The notes below the pieces were generated by a model that made no database searches, was not told the origin of the DNA, and saw nothing but the letters and a program-made list of their open reading frames with translations. A stretch of 64,000 bases of DNA, from NCBI GenBank assembly GCA_037893225.1, contig JAZGUH010000103.1, positions 4,960,001-5,024,000 of the forward strand, given 5' to 3'. Positions 10,229 through 23,556 of this stretch are shown here, one piece after another (the first letter of the stretch is position 1; each line of letters opens with the position of its first letter). Position numbers and translations under genes: made by a program. The stretch comes from Hippasteria phrygiana (Eukaryota; Echinodermata; Asteroidea; Valvatida; Goniasteridae).

Positions 10229-11657
10229 AGACCCACGTCCAGCCGAATGATGGCCGAGATAAGCGAGTACGTTTTTCCTACTGATTGTTCTGCATTCCCG
10301 CATAACTGCACACGCTATACAATGGACTAGCCGAGACCCCCACAACGCAACTTGGGCCCCAAATGACTGCGTTTTTCGACCTGATGTTGAACGAATTTGA
10401 GCACAATCTTCATACTGTTGGAAAGCGTGAATCCTCAGCAACATCCAGAAAAATCTCCAGCTCCTCAGACCCACGTTCAGCCGAATGATGGCCGAGATAA
10501 GCGAGTACGTTTTTCCAACTGATTTTTCTGCATTCCCGCATAACTGCACACGCTATACAATAGCTAGCCAAGACCCCCCACCACGCAACTTCGGCTTCAA
10601 ATGACTGCGTTTTTCGACCTGATGTTGAACGAATTTGAGCACAATCTTGATACTGTTGGAAAGCGTGACTACTCAGCAACATCCAGACTAATCTTCGGCT
10701 CCTCAGACCCACGTCCAGCCGAATGATGGCCGAGATAAGCGAGTAAGTTTTTCCAACTGATTGTTCTGCATTCCCGCATAACTGCACACGCTATACAATG
10801 GACTAGCCGAGACCCCCACAACGCAACTTGGGCCCCAAATGACTGCGTTTTTCGACCTGATGTTGAACGAAATTGCGCACAATCTTGATACTGTTAAAAA
10901 GAGTGACTCCTCAGCAACATCCAGACCAATCTTCAGCTCCTCAGACCCACGTTCAGCCGAATGATGGCCGATATAAGCGAGTACGTTTTTCTAACTGATT
11001 GTTCTGCATTCCCGCATAACTGCACACGCTATACAATGGACTAGCCGAGACCCCCACAACGCAACTTTGGCCTCAAATGACTGCGTTTTTCGACCTGATG
11101 TTGAACGAATTGGAGCACAATCTTGATACTGTTGGAAAGCGTGACTCCTCAGCAACATCCAGACCAATCTTCAGCTCCTCAGAGCCACGTTCAGCCGAAT
11201 GATGGCCGAGATAAGCGAGTAAGTTTTTCCAACTGATTTTTCTGCATTCCCGCATAACTGCACACGCTATACAATTTCTAGCCAAGAGCCCCCAACAACG
11301 CAACTTCGGCCCCAAATGACTGCGTTTTTCGACCTGATCTTGAACGAATTTGAGCACAATCTTGATACTGTTGGAAAGCGTGACTACTCAGCAACATCCA
11401 GACTAATCTTCGGCTCCTCAGACCCACGTCCAGCCGAATGATGGCCGAGATAAGCGAGTAAGTTTTTCCAACTGATTGTTCTGCATTCCCGCATAACTGC
11501 ACACGCTATACAATGGACTAGCCGAGACCCCCACAACGCAACTTGGACCCCAAATGACTGCGTTTTTCGACCTGATGTTGAACGAAATTGCGCACAATCT
11601 TGATACTGTTAAAAAGAGTGACTCCTCAGCAACATCCAGACTAATCTTCAGCTCCTC
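10229..11657 (+). repeat. Zone II-like island (A' P/F G Q F G)
   Basis: Six monomers carry zone II markers ('atagctagcc' in the unit at 10467 and 'tttggcctc' with 'ggactagccgag' at 10943) well upstream of the main zone II. Private changes include 'gccgatataag' at 10943, 'cagagccac' at 11181 and 'acaatttctagcc' in the F unit. This implies exchange of blocks between zones. Confidence 0.8.
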
Positions 11658-14513
11658 AGACCCACGTTCAGCCGAATGATGGCTGAGATAAGCGAGTACG
11701 TTTTTCCAACTGATTGTTCTGCATTCCCGCATAACTGCACACGCTATACAATGGACTAGCCGAGACCCCCCACAACGCAACTTGGGCCCCGAATGACTGC
11801 GTTTTTCGACCTGATGTTGAACGAAATTGCGCACAATCTTGATACTGTTAAAAAGAGTGACTCCTCAGCAACATCCAGACAAATCTCCAGCTCCTCAGAC
11901 CCACGTTCAGCCGAATGATGGCCGAGATAAGCGAGTAAGTTTTTCCAACTGATTTTTCTGCATTCCCGCATAACTGCACACGCTATACAATGGCTAGCCA
12001 AGACCCCCCACAACGCAACTTCGGCCTCAAATGACTGCGTTTTTCGACCTGGTGTTGAACGAATTTGAGCACAATCTTCATACTGTTGGAAAGCGTGAAT
12101 CCTCAGCAACATCCAGAAAAATCTCCAGCTCCTCAGACCCACGTTCAGCCGAATGATGGCTGAGATAAGCGAGTACGTTTTTCCAACTGATTTTTCTGCA
12201 TTCCCGCATAACTGCACACGCTATACAATGGCTAGCCAAGACCCCCCACAACGCAACTTCGGCTTCAAATGACTGCGTTTTTCGACCTGATGTTGAACGA
12301 ATTTGAGCACAATCTTGATACTGTTGGAAAGCGTGACTCCTCAGCAACATCCAGACAAATCTCTAGCTCCTCAGACCCATGTTCAGCCGAAAGATGTCCG
12401 AGATAAGCGAGTAAGTTTTTCCAACTGATTTTTCTGCATTCCCGCATAACTGCACACGCTATACAATGGCTAGCCAAGACCCCCCACCACGCAACTTCGG
12501 CATCAAATGACTGCGTTTTTCGACCTGATGTTGAAAGAATTTGCACACTATCTTGATACTGTTGGAAAGCGTGACTCCTCAGCAACATCCAGACCAATCT
12601 TCAGCTCCTCAGACCCACGTTTAGCCGAATGATGGCCGAGATAAGCGAGTAAGTTTTTCCAACTGATTGTTCTGCATTCCCGCATAACTGCACACGCTAT
12701 ACAATGGACTAGCCGAGACCCCACCACGCAACTTGGGCCCCAAATGACTGCGTTTTTCGACCTGATGTTGAACGAATTTGCGCACAATCTTGATACTGTT
12801 GGAAAGCGTGACTCCTCAGCAACATCCAGACCAATCTTCAGCTCCTCAGACCCACGTTCAGCCGAATGATGGCCGAGATAAGCGAGTAAGTTTTTCCAAC
12901 TGATTTTTCTGCATTCCCGCATAACTGCACACGCTATACAATGGCTAGCCAAGACCCCCCACAACGCAACTTCGGCCTCAAATGACTGCGTTTTTCGACC
13001 TGATGTTGAACGGAATTGCGCACAATCTTGATACTGTTGAAAAGAGTGACTCCTCAGCAACATCCAGACAAATCTCGAGCTCCTCAGACCCACGTTCAGC
13101 CGAATGATGGCCGAGATAAGCGAGTAAGTTTTTCCAACTGATTGTTCTGCATTCCCGCATTACTGCACACGCTATACAATGGACTAGCCGAGACCCCCCA
13201 CAACGCAACTTGGGCCCCGAATGACTGCGTTTTTCGACCTGATGTTGAACGAAATTGCGCACAATCTTGATACTGTTAAAAAGAGTGACTCCTCAGCAAC
13301 ATCCAGACAAATCTCCAGCTCCTCAGACCCACGTTCAGCCGAATGATGGCCGAGATAAGCGAGTAAGTTTTTCCAACTGATTTTTCTGCATTCCCGCATA
13401 ACTGCACACGCTATACAATGGCTAGCCAAGACCCCCCACAACGCAACTTCGGCCTCAAATGACTGCGTTTTTCGACCTGGTGTTGAACGAATTTGAGCAC
13501 AATCTTCATACTGTTGGAAAGCGTGAATCCTCAGCAACATCCAGAAAAATCTCCAGCTCCTCAGACCCACGTTCAGCCGAATGATGGCTGAGATAAGCGA
13601 GTACGTTTTTCCAACTGATTTTTCTGCATTCCCGCATAACTGCACACGCTATACAATGGCTAGCCAAGACCCCCCACCACGCAACTTCGGCTTCAAATGA
13701 CTGCGTTTTTCGACCTGATGTTGAACGAATTTGAGCACAATCTTGATACTGTTGGAAAGCGTGACTCCTCAGCAACATCCAGACAAATCTCCAGCTCCTC
13801 AGACCCATGTTCAGCCGAAAGATGTCCGAGATAAGCGAGTAAGTTTTTCCAACTGATTTTTCTGCATTCCCGCATAACTGCACACGCTATACAATGGCTA
13901 GCCAAGACCCCCCACAACGCAACTTCGGCTTCAAATGACTGCGTTTTTCGACCTGATGTTGAACGAATTTGAGCACAATCTTGATACTGTTGGAAAGCGT
14001 GACTCCTCAGCAACATCCAGACCAATCTTCAGCTCCTCAGACCCACGTTTAGCCGAATGATGGCCGAGATAAGCGAGTAAGTTTTTCCAACTGATTGTTC
14101 TGCATTCCCGCATAACTGCACACGCTATACAATGGACTAGCCGAGACCCCCACAACGCAACTTGGGCCCCAAATGACTGCGTTTTTCGACCTGATGTTGA
14201 ACGAAATTGCGCACAATCTTGATACTGTTAAAAAGAGTGACCCCTCAGCAACATCCAGACCAATCTTCAGCTCCTCAGACCCACGTTCAGCCGAATGATG
14301 GCCGAGATAAGCGAGTACGTTTTTCCAACTGATTGTTCTGCATTCCCGCATAACTGCACACGCTATACAATGGACTAGCCGAGACCCCACCACGCAACTT
14401 GGGCCCCAAATGACTGCGTTTTTCGACCTGATGTTGAACGAATTTGCTCACAATCTTGATACTGTTGGAAAGCGTGACTCCACAGCAACATCCAGACCAA
14501 TCTTCAGCTCCTC
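11658..14513 (+). repeat. Six-monomer period, two copies (L' R N C ...)
   Basis: L' R N C at 11658-12610 is repeated at 13086-14038, 1,428 bp (6x238) later, and both copies share the private 'cctggtgttg'. The remaining two monomers differ: H I in the first copy, G H in the second. The fourth unit of the second copy (13801) is a C/N chimera with 'cttcggcttc'. The match is therefore about four monomers inside a six-monomer offset. Confidence 0.8.
11897..12134 (+). repeat. Monomer type R (class 2), reference copy
   Basis: Type R has an I- or K-like 5' half ('cttcggcctc') joined to an M-like 3' end ('cttcatac', 'gcgtgaatcc', 'gaaaaatctcc'). The copies at 11897 and 13325 share a private 'cctggtgttg'. 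Others at 45449 and 58044 have the normal 'cctgatgttg'. It precedes N, taking the place of M. Confidence 0.8.
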
Positions 14514-17500
14514 AGACCCACGTTCAGCCGAATGATGGCCGAGATAAGCGAGTAAGTTTTTCCAACTGATTTTTCTGCATTCCCGCATAACTGCACACGC
14601 TATACAATGGCTAGCCAAGACCCCCCACAACGCAACTTCGGCCTCAAATGACTGCGTTTTTCGACCTGATGTTGAACGGAATTGCGCACAATCTTGATAC
14701 TGTTGAAAAGAGTGACTCCTCAGCAACATCCAGACAAATCTCCAGCTCCTCAGACCCACGTTCAGCCGAATGATGGCCGAGATAAGCGAGTAAGTTTTTC
14801 CAACTGATTGTTCTGCATTCCCGCATAACTGCACACGCTATACAATGGCTAGCCAAGACTCCCACCACGCATCTTTGGCCTCAAATGACTGCGTTTTTCG
14901 ACCTGATGTTGAACGAATTTGAGCACAATCTTGATACTGTTGGAAAGCGTGACTCCTCAGCAACATCCAGACAAATCTCCAGCTCCTCAGACCCATGTTC
15001 AGCCGAAAGATGTCCGAGATAAGCGAGTAAGTTTTTCCAACTGATTTTTCTGCATTCCCGCATAACTGCACACGCTATACAATGGCTAGCCAAGACCCCC
15101 CACCACGCAACTTCGGCATCAAATGACTGCGTTTTTTGACCTGATGTTGAAAGAATTTGCACACTATCTTGATACTGTTGGAAAGCGTGACTCCTCAGCA
15201 ACATCCAGACCAATCTTCAGCTCCTCAGACCCACGTTTAGCCGAATGATGGAAGAGATAAGCGAGTACGTTTTTCGAACTGATTGTTCTGCATTCCCGCA
15301 TAACTGCACACGCTATACAATGGACTAGCCGAGACCCCCACCACGCAACTTTGTCCCCACATGACTGCGTTTTTCGACCTGATGTTGAACGAAATTGCGC
15401 ACAATCTTGATACTGTTAAAAAGAGTGACTCCTCAGCAACGTCCAGACAAATCTTCAGCTCCTCGGACCCACGTTCAGCCGAATGATGGCCGAGATAAGC
15501 GAGTAAGTTTTTCCAACTGATTTGTCTGCATTCCCGCATAACTGCACACGCAATACAATGGACTAGCCAAGACCCCCCACAACGCAACTTCGGCCTCAAA
15601 TGACTGCGTTTTTCGACCTGATGTTGAACGAATTTGAGCACAACCTTGATACTGTTGGAAAGCGTGACTCCTCAGCAACATCCAGACTAATCTTCAGCTC
15701 CTCAGACCCACGTCCAGCCGAATGATGGCCGAGATAAGCGAGTACGTTTTTCCTACTGATTTTTCTGCATTCCCGCATAACTCCACACGCTATACAATGG
15801 ACTAGCCGAGACCCCCACAACGCAACTTGGGCCCCAAATGACTGCGTTTTTCGACCTGATGTTGAACGAATTTGAGCACAATCTTCATACTGTTGGAAAG
15901 CGTGAATCCTCAGCAACATCCAGAAAAATCTCCAGCTCCTCAGCCCCACGTTCAGCCGAATGATGGTCGAGATAAGCGAGTACGTTTTTCCAACTGATTT
16001 TTCTGCATTCCCGCATAACTGCACACGCTATACAATGGCTAGCAAAGACCCCCCACAACGCAACTTCGGCCTCAAATGACTGCGTTTTTCGACCTGATGT
16101 TGAACGAATTTGAGCACAATCTTGATACTGTTGGAAAGCGTGACTCCTCAGCAACATCCAGACTAATCTTCAGCTCCTCAGACCCACGTTCCGCCGAATG
16201 ATAGCTGAGAAAAGCGAGTACGTTTTTCCAACTGATTGTTCTGCATTCCCGCATAACTGCACACCCTATACAATGGACTAGCCGAGACCCCCCACAACGC
16301 AACTTGGGCCCCGAATGACTGCGTTTTTCGACATGATGTTGAACGAAATTGCGCACAATCTTGATACTGTTAAAAAGAGTGACTCCTCAGCAACATCCAG
16401 ACTAATCTTCAGCTCCTCAGACCCACGTTCAGCCGAATGATGGCTGAGATAAGCCAGTACGTTTTTCCAACTGATTGTTCTGCATTCCCGCATAACTGCA
16501 CACGCTATACAATGGACTAGCCGAGACCCCCCACAACGCAACTTGGGCCCCGAATTACTGCGTTTTTCGACCTGATGTTGAACGAATTTGAGCACAATCT
16601 TCATACTGTTGGAAAGCGTGAATCCTCAGCAACATCCAGAAAAATCTCCAGCTCCTCATACCCACGTTCAGCCGAATGATGGCTGAGATAAGCGAGTACG
16701 TTTTTCCAACTGATTTTTCTGCATTCCCGCATAACTGCACACGCCATACAATGGCTAGCCAAGACCCCCCACAACGCAACTTCGGCTTCAAATGACTGCG
16801 TTTTTCGACCTGATGTTGAACGAATTTGAGCACAATCTTGATACTGTTGGAAAGCGTGACTCCTCAGCAACATCCAGACAAATCTTCAGCTCCTCAGACC
16901 CACGTTCAGCCGAATGATGGCCGAGATAAGCGAGTAAGTTTTTCCAACTGATTTTTCTGCATTCCCGCATAACTGCACACGCTATACAATGGCTAGCCAA
17001 GAGCCCCAACAACGCAACTTCGGCCCCAAATGACTGCGTTTTTCGACCTGATCTTGAACGAATTTGAGTACAATCTTGATACTGTTGGAAAGCGTGACTA
17101 CTCAGCAACATCCAGACTAATCTTCGGCTCCTCAGACCCACGTCCAGCCGAATGATGGCCGAGATAAGCGAGTAAGTTTTTCCAACTGATTGTTCTGCAT
17201 TCCCGCATAACTGCACACGCTATACAATGGACTAGCCGAGACCCCCACAACGCAACTTGGGCCCCAAATGACTGCGTTTTTCGACCTGATGTTGAACGAA
17301 ATTGCGCACAATCTTGATACTGTTAAAAAGAGTGACTCCTCAGCAACATCCAGACCAATCTTCAGCTCCTCAGACCCACGTTCAGCCGAATGATGGCCGA
17401 GATAAGCGAGTACGTTTTTCCAACTGATTGTTCTGCATTCCCGCATAACTGCACACGCTATACAATGGACTAGCCGAGACCCCCACAACGCAACTTTGGC

Positions 17501-18323
17501 CTCAAATGACTGCGTTTTTCTACCTGATATTGAACGAATTTGAGCACAATCTTGATACTGTTGGAAAGCGTGACTCCTCAGCAACATCCAGACCAATCTT
17601 CAGCTCCTCAGACCCACGTTCAGCCGAATGATGGCCGAGATAAGCGAGTAAGTTTTTCCAACTGATTTTTCTGCATTCCCGCATAACTGCACACGCTATA
17701 CAATGGCTAGCCAAGAGCCCCCAACAACACAACTTCGGCCCCAAATGACTGCGTTTTTCGACCTGATCTTGAACGAATTTGAGCACAATCTTGATACTGT
17801 TGGAAAGCGTGACTACTCAGCAACATCCAGACTAATCTTCGGCTCCTCAGACCCACGTCCAGCCGAATGATGGCCGAGATAAGCGAGTAAGTTTTTCCAA
17901 CTGATTTTTCTGCATTCCCGCATAACTGCACACGCTATACAATGGCTAGCCAAGACTCCCACCACGCATCTTTGGCCTCAAATGACTGTGTTTTTCGACC
18001 TGATGTTGAACGAATTTGAGCACAATCTTGATACTGTTGGAAAGCGTGACTCCTCAGCAACATCCAGACAAATCTCCAGCTCCTCAGACCCATGTTCAGC
18101 CGAAAGATGTCCGAGATAAGCGAGTAAGTTTTTCCAACTGATTTGTCTGCATTCCCGCATAACTGCACACGCTATACAATGGCTAGCCAAGACCCCCCAC
18201 AACGCAACTTCGGCCTCAAATGACTGCGTTTTTCGACCTGATGTTGAACGGAATTGCGCACAATCTTCATACTGTTGAAAAGAGTGACTCCTCAGCAACA
18301 TCCAGACAAATCTCAAGCTCCTC
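14514..18323 (+). repeat. Mosaic block (I B C Dj E A' K L M N F' G Q F B C/I)
   Basis: K L M N at 15942-16895 is the same four-monomer string as at 3568-4521 and 19037-19990, including the L markers. It is preceded by A' instead of J and followed by F' instead of C. F' G Q F at 16896-17848 is a second zone II-like island, with 'ttctacctgat' in its Q unit. The unit at 18086 begins as C and ends as I. Confidence 0.8.
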
Positions 18324-21300
18324 AGACCCACGTTCAGCCGAATGATGGCCGAGATAAGCGAGTAAGTTTTTCCAACTGATTGTTCTGCATTCCCGCATAA
18401 CTGCACACGCTATACAATGGCTAGCCAAGACTCCCACCACGCATCTTTGGCCTCAAATGACTGCGTTTTTCGACCTGATGTTGAACGAATTTGAGCACAA
18501 TCTTGATACTGTTGGAAAGCGTGACTCCTCAGCAACATCCAGACAAATCTCCAGCTCCTCAGACCCATGTTCAGCCGAAAGATGTCCGAGATAAGCGAGT
18601 AAGTTTTTCCAACTGATTTGTCTGCATTCCCGCATAACTGCACACGCTATACAATGGCTAGCCAAGACCCCCCACCACGCAACTTCGGCATCAAATGACT
18701 GCGTTTTTCGACCTGATGTTGAAAGAAGTTGCACACTATCTTGATACTGTTGGAAAGCGTGACTCCTCAGCAACATCCAGACCAATCTTCAGCTCCTCAG
18801 ACCCACGTTTAGCCGAATGATGGAAGAGATAAGCGAGTACGTTTTTCGAACTGATTGTTCTGAATTCCCGCATAACTGCACACGCTATACAATGGACTAG
18901 CCGAGACCCCCACAACGCAACTTGGGCCCCAAATGACTGCGTTTTTGGACCTGATGTTGAACGAAATTCCGCACAATCTTGATACTGTTAAAAAGAGTGA
19001 CTCTTCAGCAACATCCAGACAAATCTCCAGCTCCTCAGCCCCACGTTCAGCCGAATGATGGTCGAGATAAGCGAGTACGTTTTTCCAACTGATTTTTCTG
19101 CATTCCCGCATAACTGCACACGCTATACAATGGCTAGCAAAGACCCCCCACAACGCAACTTCGGCCTCAAATGACTGCGTTTTTCGACCTGATGTTGAAC
19201 GAATTTGAGCACAATCTTGATACTGTTGGAAAGCGTGACTCCTCAGCAACATCCAGACTAATCTTCAGCTCCTCAGACCCACGTTCCGCCGAATGATAGC
19301 TGAGAAAAGCGAGTACGTTTTTCCAACTGATTGTTCTGCATTCCCGCATAACTGCACACCCTATACAATGGACTAGCCGAGACCCCCCACAACGCAACTT
19401 GGGCCCCGAATGACTGCGTTTTTCGACATGATGTTGAACGAAATTGCGCACAATCTTGATACTGTTAAAAAGAGTGACTCCTCAGCAACATCCAGACTAA
19501 TCTTCAGCTCCTCAGACCCACGTTCAGCCGAATGATGGCTGAGATAAGCCAGTACGTTTTTCCAACTGATTGTTCTGCATTCTCGCATAACTGCACACGC
19601 TATACAATGGACTAGCCGAGACCCCCCACAACGCAACTTGGGCCCCGAATTACTGCGTTTTTCGACCTGATGTTGAACGAATTTGAGCACAATCTTCATA
19701 CTGTTGGAAAGCGTGAATCCTCAGCAACATCCATCAAAATCTCCAGCTCCTCAGACCCACGTTCAGCCGAATGATGGCTGAGATAAGCGAGTACGTTTTT
19801 CCAACTGATTTTTCTGCATTCCCGCATAACTGCACACGCCATACAATGGCTAGCCAAGACCCCCCACAACGCAACTTCGGCTTCAAATGACTGCGTTTTT
19901 CGACCTGATGTTGAACGAATTTGAGCACAATCTTGATACTGTTGGAAAGCGTGACTCCTCAGCAACATCCAGACAAATCTCCAGCTCCTCAGACCCATGT
20001 TCAGCCGAAAGATGTCCGAGATAAGCGAGTAAGTTTTTCCAACTGATTTTTCTGCATTCCCGCATAACTGCACACGCTATACAATGGCTAGCCAAGACCC
20101 CCCACCACGCAACTTCGGCATCAAATGACTGCGTTTTTCGACCTGATGTTGAAAGAATTTGCACACTATCTTGATACTGTTGGAAAGCGTGACTCCTCAG
20201 CAACATCCAGACCAATCTTCAGCTCCTCAGACCCACGTTTAGCCGAATGATGGCCAAGATAAGCGAGTACGTTTTTCCAACTGATTGTTCTGCATTCCCG
20301 CATAACTGCACACGCTATACAATGGACTAGCCGAGACCCCCACCACGCAACTTTGTCCCCACATGACTGCGTTTTTCGACCTGATGTTGAACGAAATTGC
20401 GCACAATCTTGATACTGTTAAAAAGAGTGACTCCTCAGCAACGTCCAGACAAATCTTCAGCTCCTCGGACCCACGTTCAGCCGAATGATGGCCGAGATAA
20501 GCGAGTAAGTTTTTCCAACTGATTTGTCTGCATTCCCGCATAACTGCACACGCAATACAATGGCTAGCCAAGACCCCCCACAACGCAACTTCGGCCTCAA
20601 ATGACTGCGTTTTTCGACCTGATGTTGAACGAATTTGAGCACAACCTTGATACTGTTGGAAAGCGTGACTCCTCAGCAACATCCAGACTAATCTTCAGCT
20701 CCTCAGACCCACGTCCAGCCGAATGATGGCCGAGATAAGCGAGTACGTTTTTCCTACTGATTGTTCTGCATTCCCGCATAACTGCACACGCTATACAATG
20801 GACTAGCCGAGACCCCCACAACGCAACTTGGGCCCCAAATGACTGCGTTTTTCGACCTGATGTTGAACGAATTTGAGCACAATCTTCATACTGTTGGAAA
20901 GCGTGGCTCCTCAGCAACATCCAGACCAATCTTCAGCTCCTCAGACCCACGTTCAGCCGAATGATGGCCGAGATAAGCGAGTAAGTTTTTCCAACTGATT
21001 TTTCTGCATTCCCGCATAACTGCACACGCTATACAATGGCTAGCCAAGAGCCCCCAACAACGCAACTTCGGCCCCAAATGACTGCGTTTTTCGACCTGAT
21101 CTTGAACGAATTTGAGCACAATCTTGATACTGTTGGAAAGCGTGACTACTCAGCAACATCCAGACTAATCTTCGGCTCCTCAGACCCACGTCCAGCCGAA
21201 TGATGGCCGAGATAAGCGAGTAAGTTTTTCCAACTGATTGTTCTGCATTCCCGCATAACTGCACACGCTATACAATGGACTAGCCGAGACCCCCACAACG

Positions 21301-22369
21301 CAACTTGGGCCCCAAATGACTGCGTTTTTCGACCTGATGTTGAACGAAATTGCGCACAATCTTGATACTGTTAAAAAGAGTGACTCCTCAGCAACATCCA
21401 GACCAATCTTCAGCTCCTCAGACCCACGTTCAGCCGAATGATGGCCGAGATAAGCGAGTACGTTTTTCCAACTGATTGTTCTGCATTCCCGCATAACTGC
21501 ACACGCTATACAATGGACTAGCCGAGACCCCACCACGCAACTTGGGCCCCAAATGACTGCGTTTTTCGACCTGATGTTGAACGAATTTGCGCACAATCTT
21601 GATACTGTTGGAAAGCGTGACTCCTCAGCAACATCCAGACCAATCTTCAGCTCCTCAGACCCACGTTCAGCCGAATGATGGCCGAGATAAGCGAGTAAGT
21701 TTTTCCAACTGATTTTTCTGCATTCCCGCATAACTGCCCACGCTATACAATGGCTAGCCAAGACCCCCCACAACGCAACTTCGGCCTCAAATGACTGCGT
21801 TTTTCGACCTGATGTTGAACGGAATTGCGCACAATCTTGATACTGTTGAAAAGAGTGACTCCTCAGCAACATCCAGACAAATCTCCAGCTCCTCAGACCC
21901 ACGTTCAGCCGAATGATGGCCGAGATAAGCGAGTAAGTTTTTCCAACTGATTGTTCTGCATTCCCGCATAACTGCACACGCTATACAATGGCTAGCCAAG
22001 ACTCCCACCACGCATCTTTGGCCTCAAATGACTGCGTTTTTCGACCTGATGTTGAACGAATTTGAGCACAACCTTGATACTGTTGCAAAGCGTGACTCCT
22101 CAGCAACATCCAGACTAATCTTCAGCTCCTCAGACCCACGTCCAGCCGAATGATGGCCGAGATAAGCGAGTACGTTTTTCCTACTGATTGTTCTGCATTC
22201 CCGCATAACTGCACACGCTATACAATGGACTAGCCGAGACCCCCACAACGCAACTTGGGCCCCAAATGACTGCGTTTTTCGACCTGATGTTGAACGAATT
22301 TGAGCACAATCTTCATACTGTTGGAAAGCGTGGCTCCTCAGCAACATCCAGACCAATCTTCAGCTCCTC
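18324..22369 (+). repeat. 17-mer HOR, complete copy in rotated register
   Basis: The order is B C' J K L M N C D E A F G H I B' A, the same cycle as 476-4521 but starting at a different monomer. Monomers 18324-20704 match 2855-5235 at 15,469 bp, while 20705-22369 match 1190-2854 at 19,515 bp. Shared rare bases include the J EcoRI site, the L 'caccctatac' and the I 'ctgcccacgc'. Confidence 0.88.
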
Positions 22370-23556
22370 AGACCCACGTTCAGCCGAATGATGGCCGAGA
22401 TAAGCGAGTAAGTTTTTCCAACTGATTTTTCTGCATTCCCGCATAACTGCACACGCTATACAATGGCTAGCCAAGAGCCCCCAACAACGCAACTTCGGCC
22501 CCAAATGACTGCGTTTTTCGACCTGATCTTGAACGAATTTGAGCACAATCTTGATACTGTTGGAAAGCGTAACTACTCAGCAACATCCAGACTAATCTTC
22601 GGCTCCTCAGACCCACGTCCAGCCGAATGATGGCCGAGATAAGCGAGTAAGTTTTTCCAACTGATTGTTCTGCATTCCCGCATAACTGCACACGTTATAC
22701 AATGGACTAGCCGAGACCCCCACAACGCAACTTGGGCCCCAAATGACTGCGTTTTTCGACCTGATGTTGAACGAAATTGCGCACAATCTTGATACTGTTA
22801 AAAAGAGTGACTCCTCAGCAACATCCAGACCAATCTTCAGCTCCTCAGACCCACGTTCAGCCGAATGAATGGCCGAGATAAGCGAGTACGTTTTTCCAAC
22901 TGATTGTTCTGCATTCCCGCATAACTGCACACGCTATACAATGGACTAGCCGAGACCCCACCACGCAACTTGGGCCCCAAATGACTGCGTTTTTCGACCT
23001 GATGTTGAACGAATTTGCGCACAATCTTACTGTTGGAAAGCGTGACTCCTCAGCAACATCCAGACCAATCTTCAGCTCCTCAGACCCACGTTCAGCCGAA
23101 TGATGGCCGAGATAAGCGAGTAAGTTTTTCCAACTGATTTTTCTGCATTCCCGCATAACTGCACACGCTATACAATGGCTAGCCAAGACCCCCCACAACG
23201 CAACTTCGGCCTCAAATGACTGCGTTTTTCGACCTGATGTTGAACGGAATTGCGCACAATCTTGATACTGTTGAAAAGAGTGACTCCTCAGCAACATCCA
23301 GACAAATCTCCAGCTCCTCAGACCCACGTTCAGCCGAATGATGGCCGAGATAAGCGAGTAAGTTTTTCCAACTGATTGTTCTGCATTCCCGCATAACTGC
23401 ACACGCTATACAATGGCTAGCCAAGACTCCCACCACGCATCTTTGGCCTCAAATGACTGCGTTTTTCGACCTGATGTTGAACGAATTTGAGCACAATCTT
23501 GATACTGTTGGAAAGCGTGACTCCTCAGCAACATCCAGACAAATCTCCAGCTCCTC
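22370..23556 (+). repeat. F G H I B run following the 17-mer
   Basis: The H unit at 22847 has the same extra A ('gaatgaatgg') as the H unit at 7138. It also has a 3-bp deletion ('caatcttactg' for 'caatcttgatactg'), making it 235 bp. The G unit at 22609 has 'cacacgttatac' at its 5' end. It leads into the first zone II 5-mer. Confidence 0.82.
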
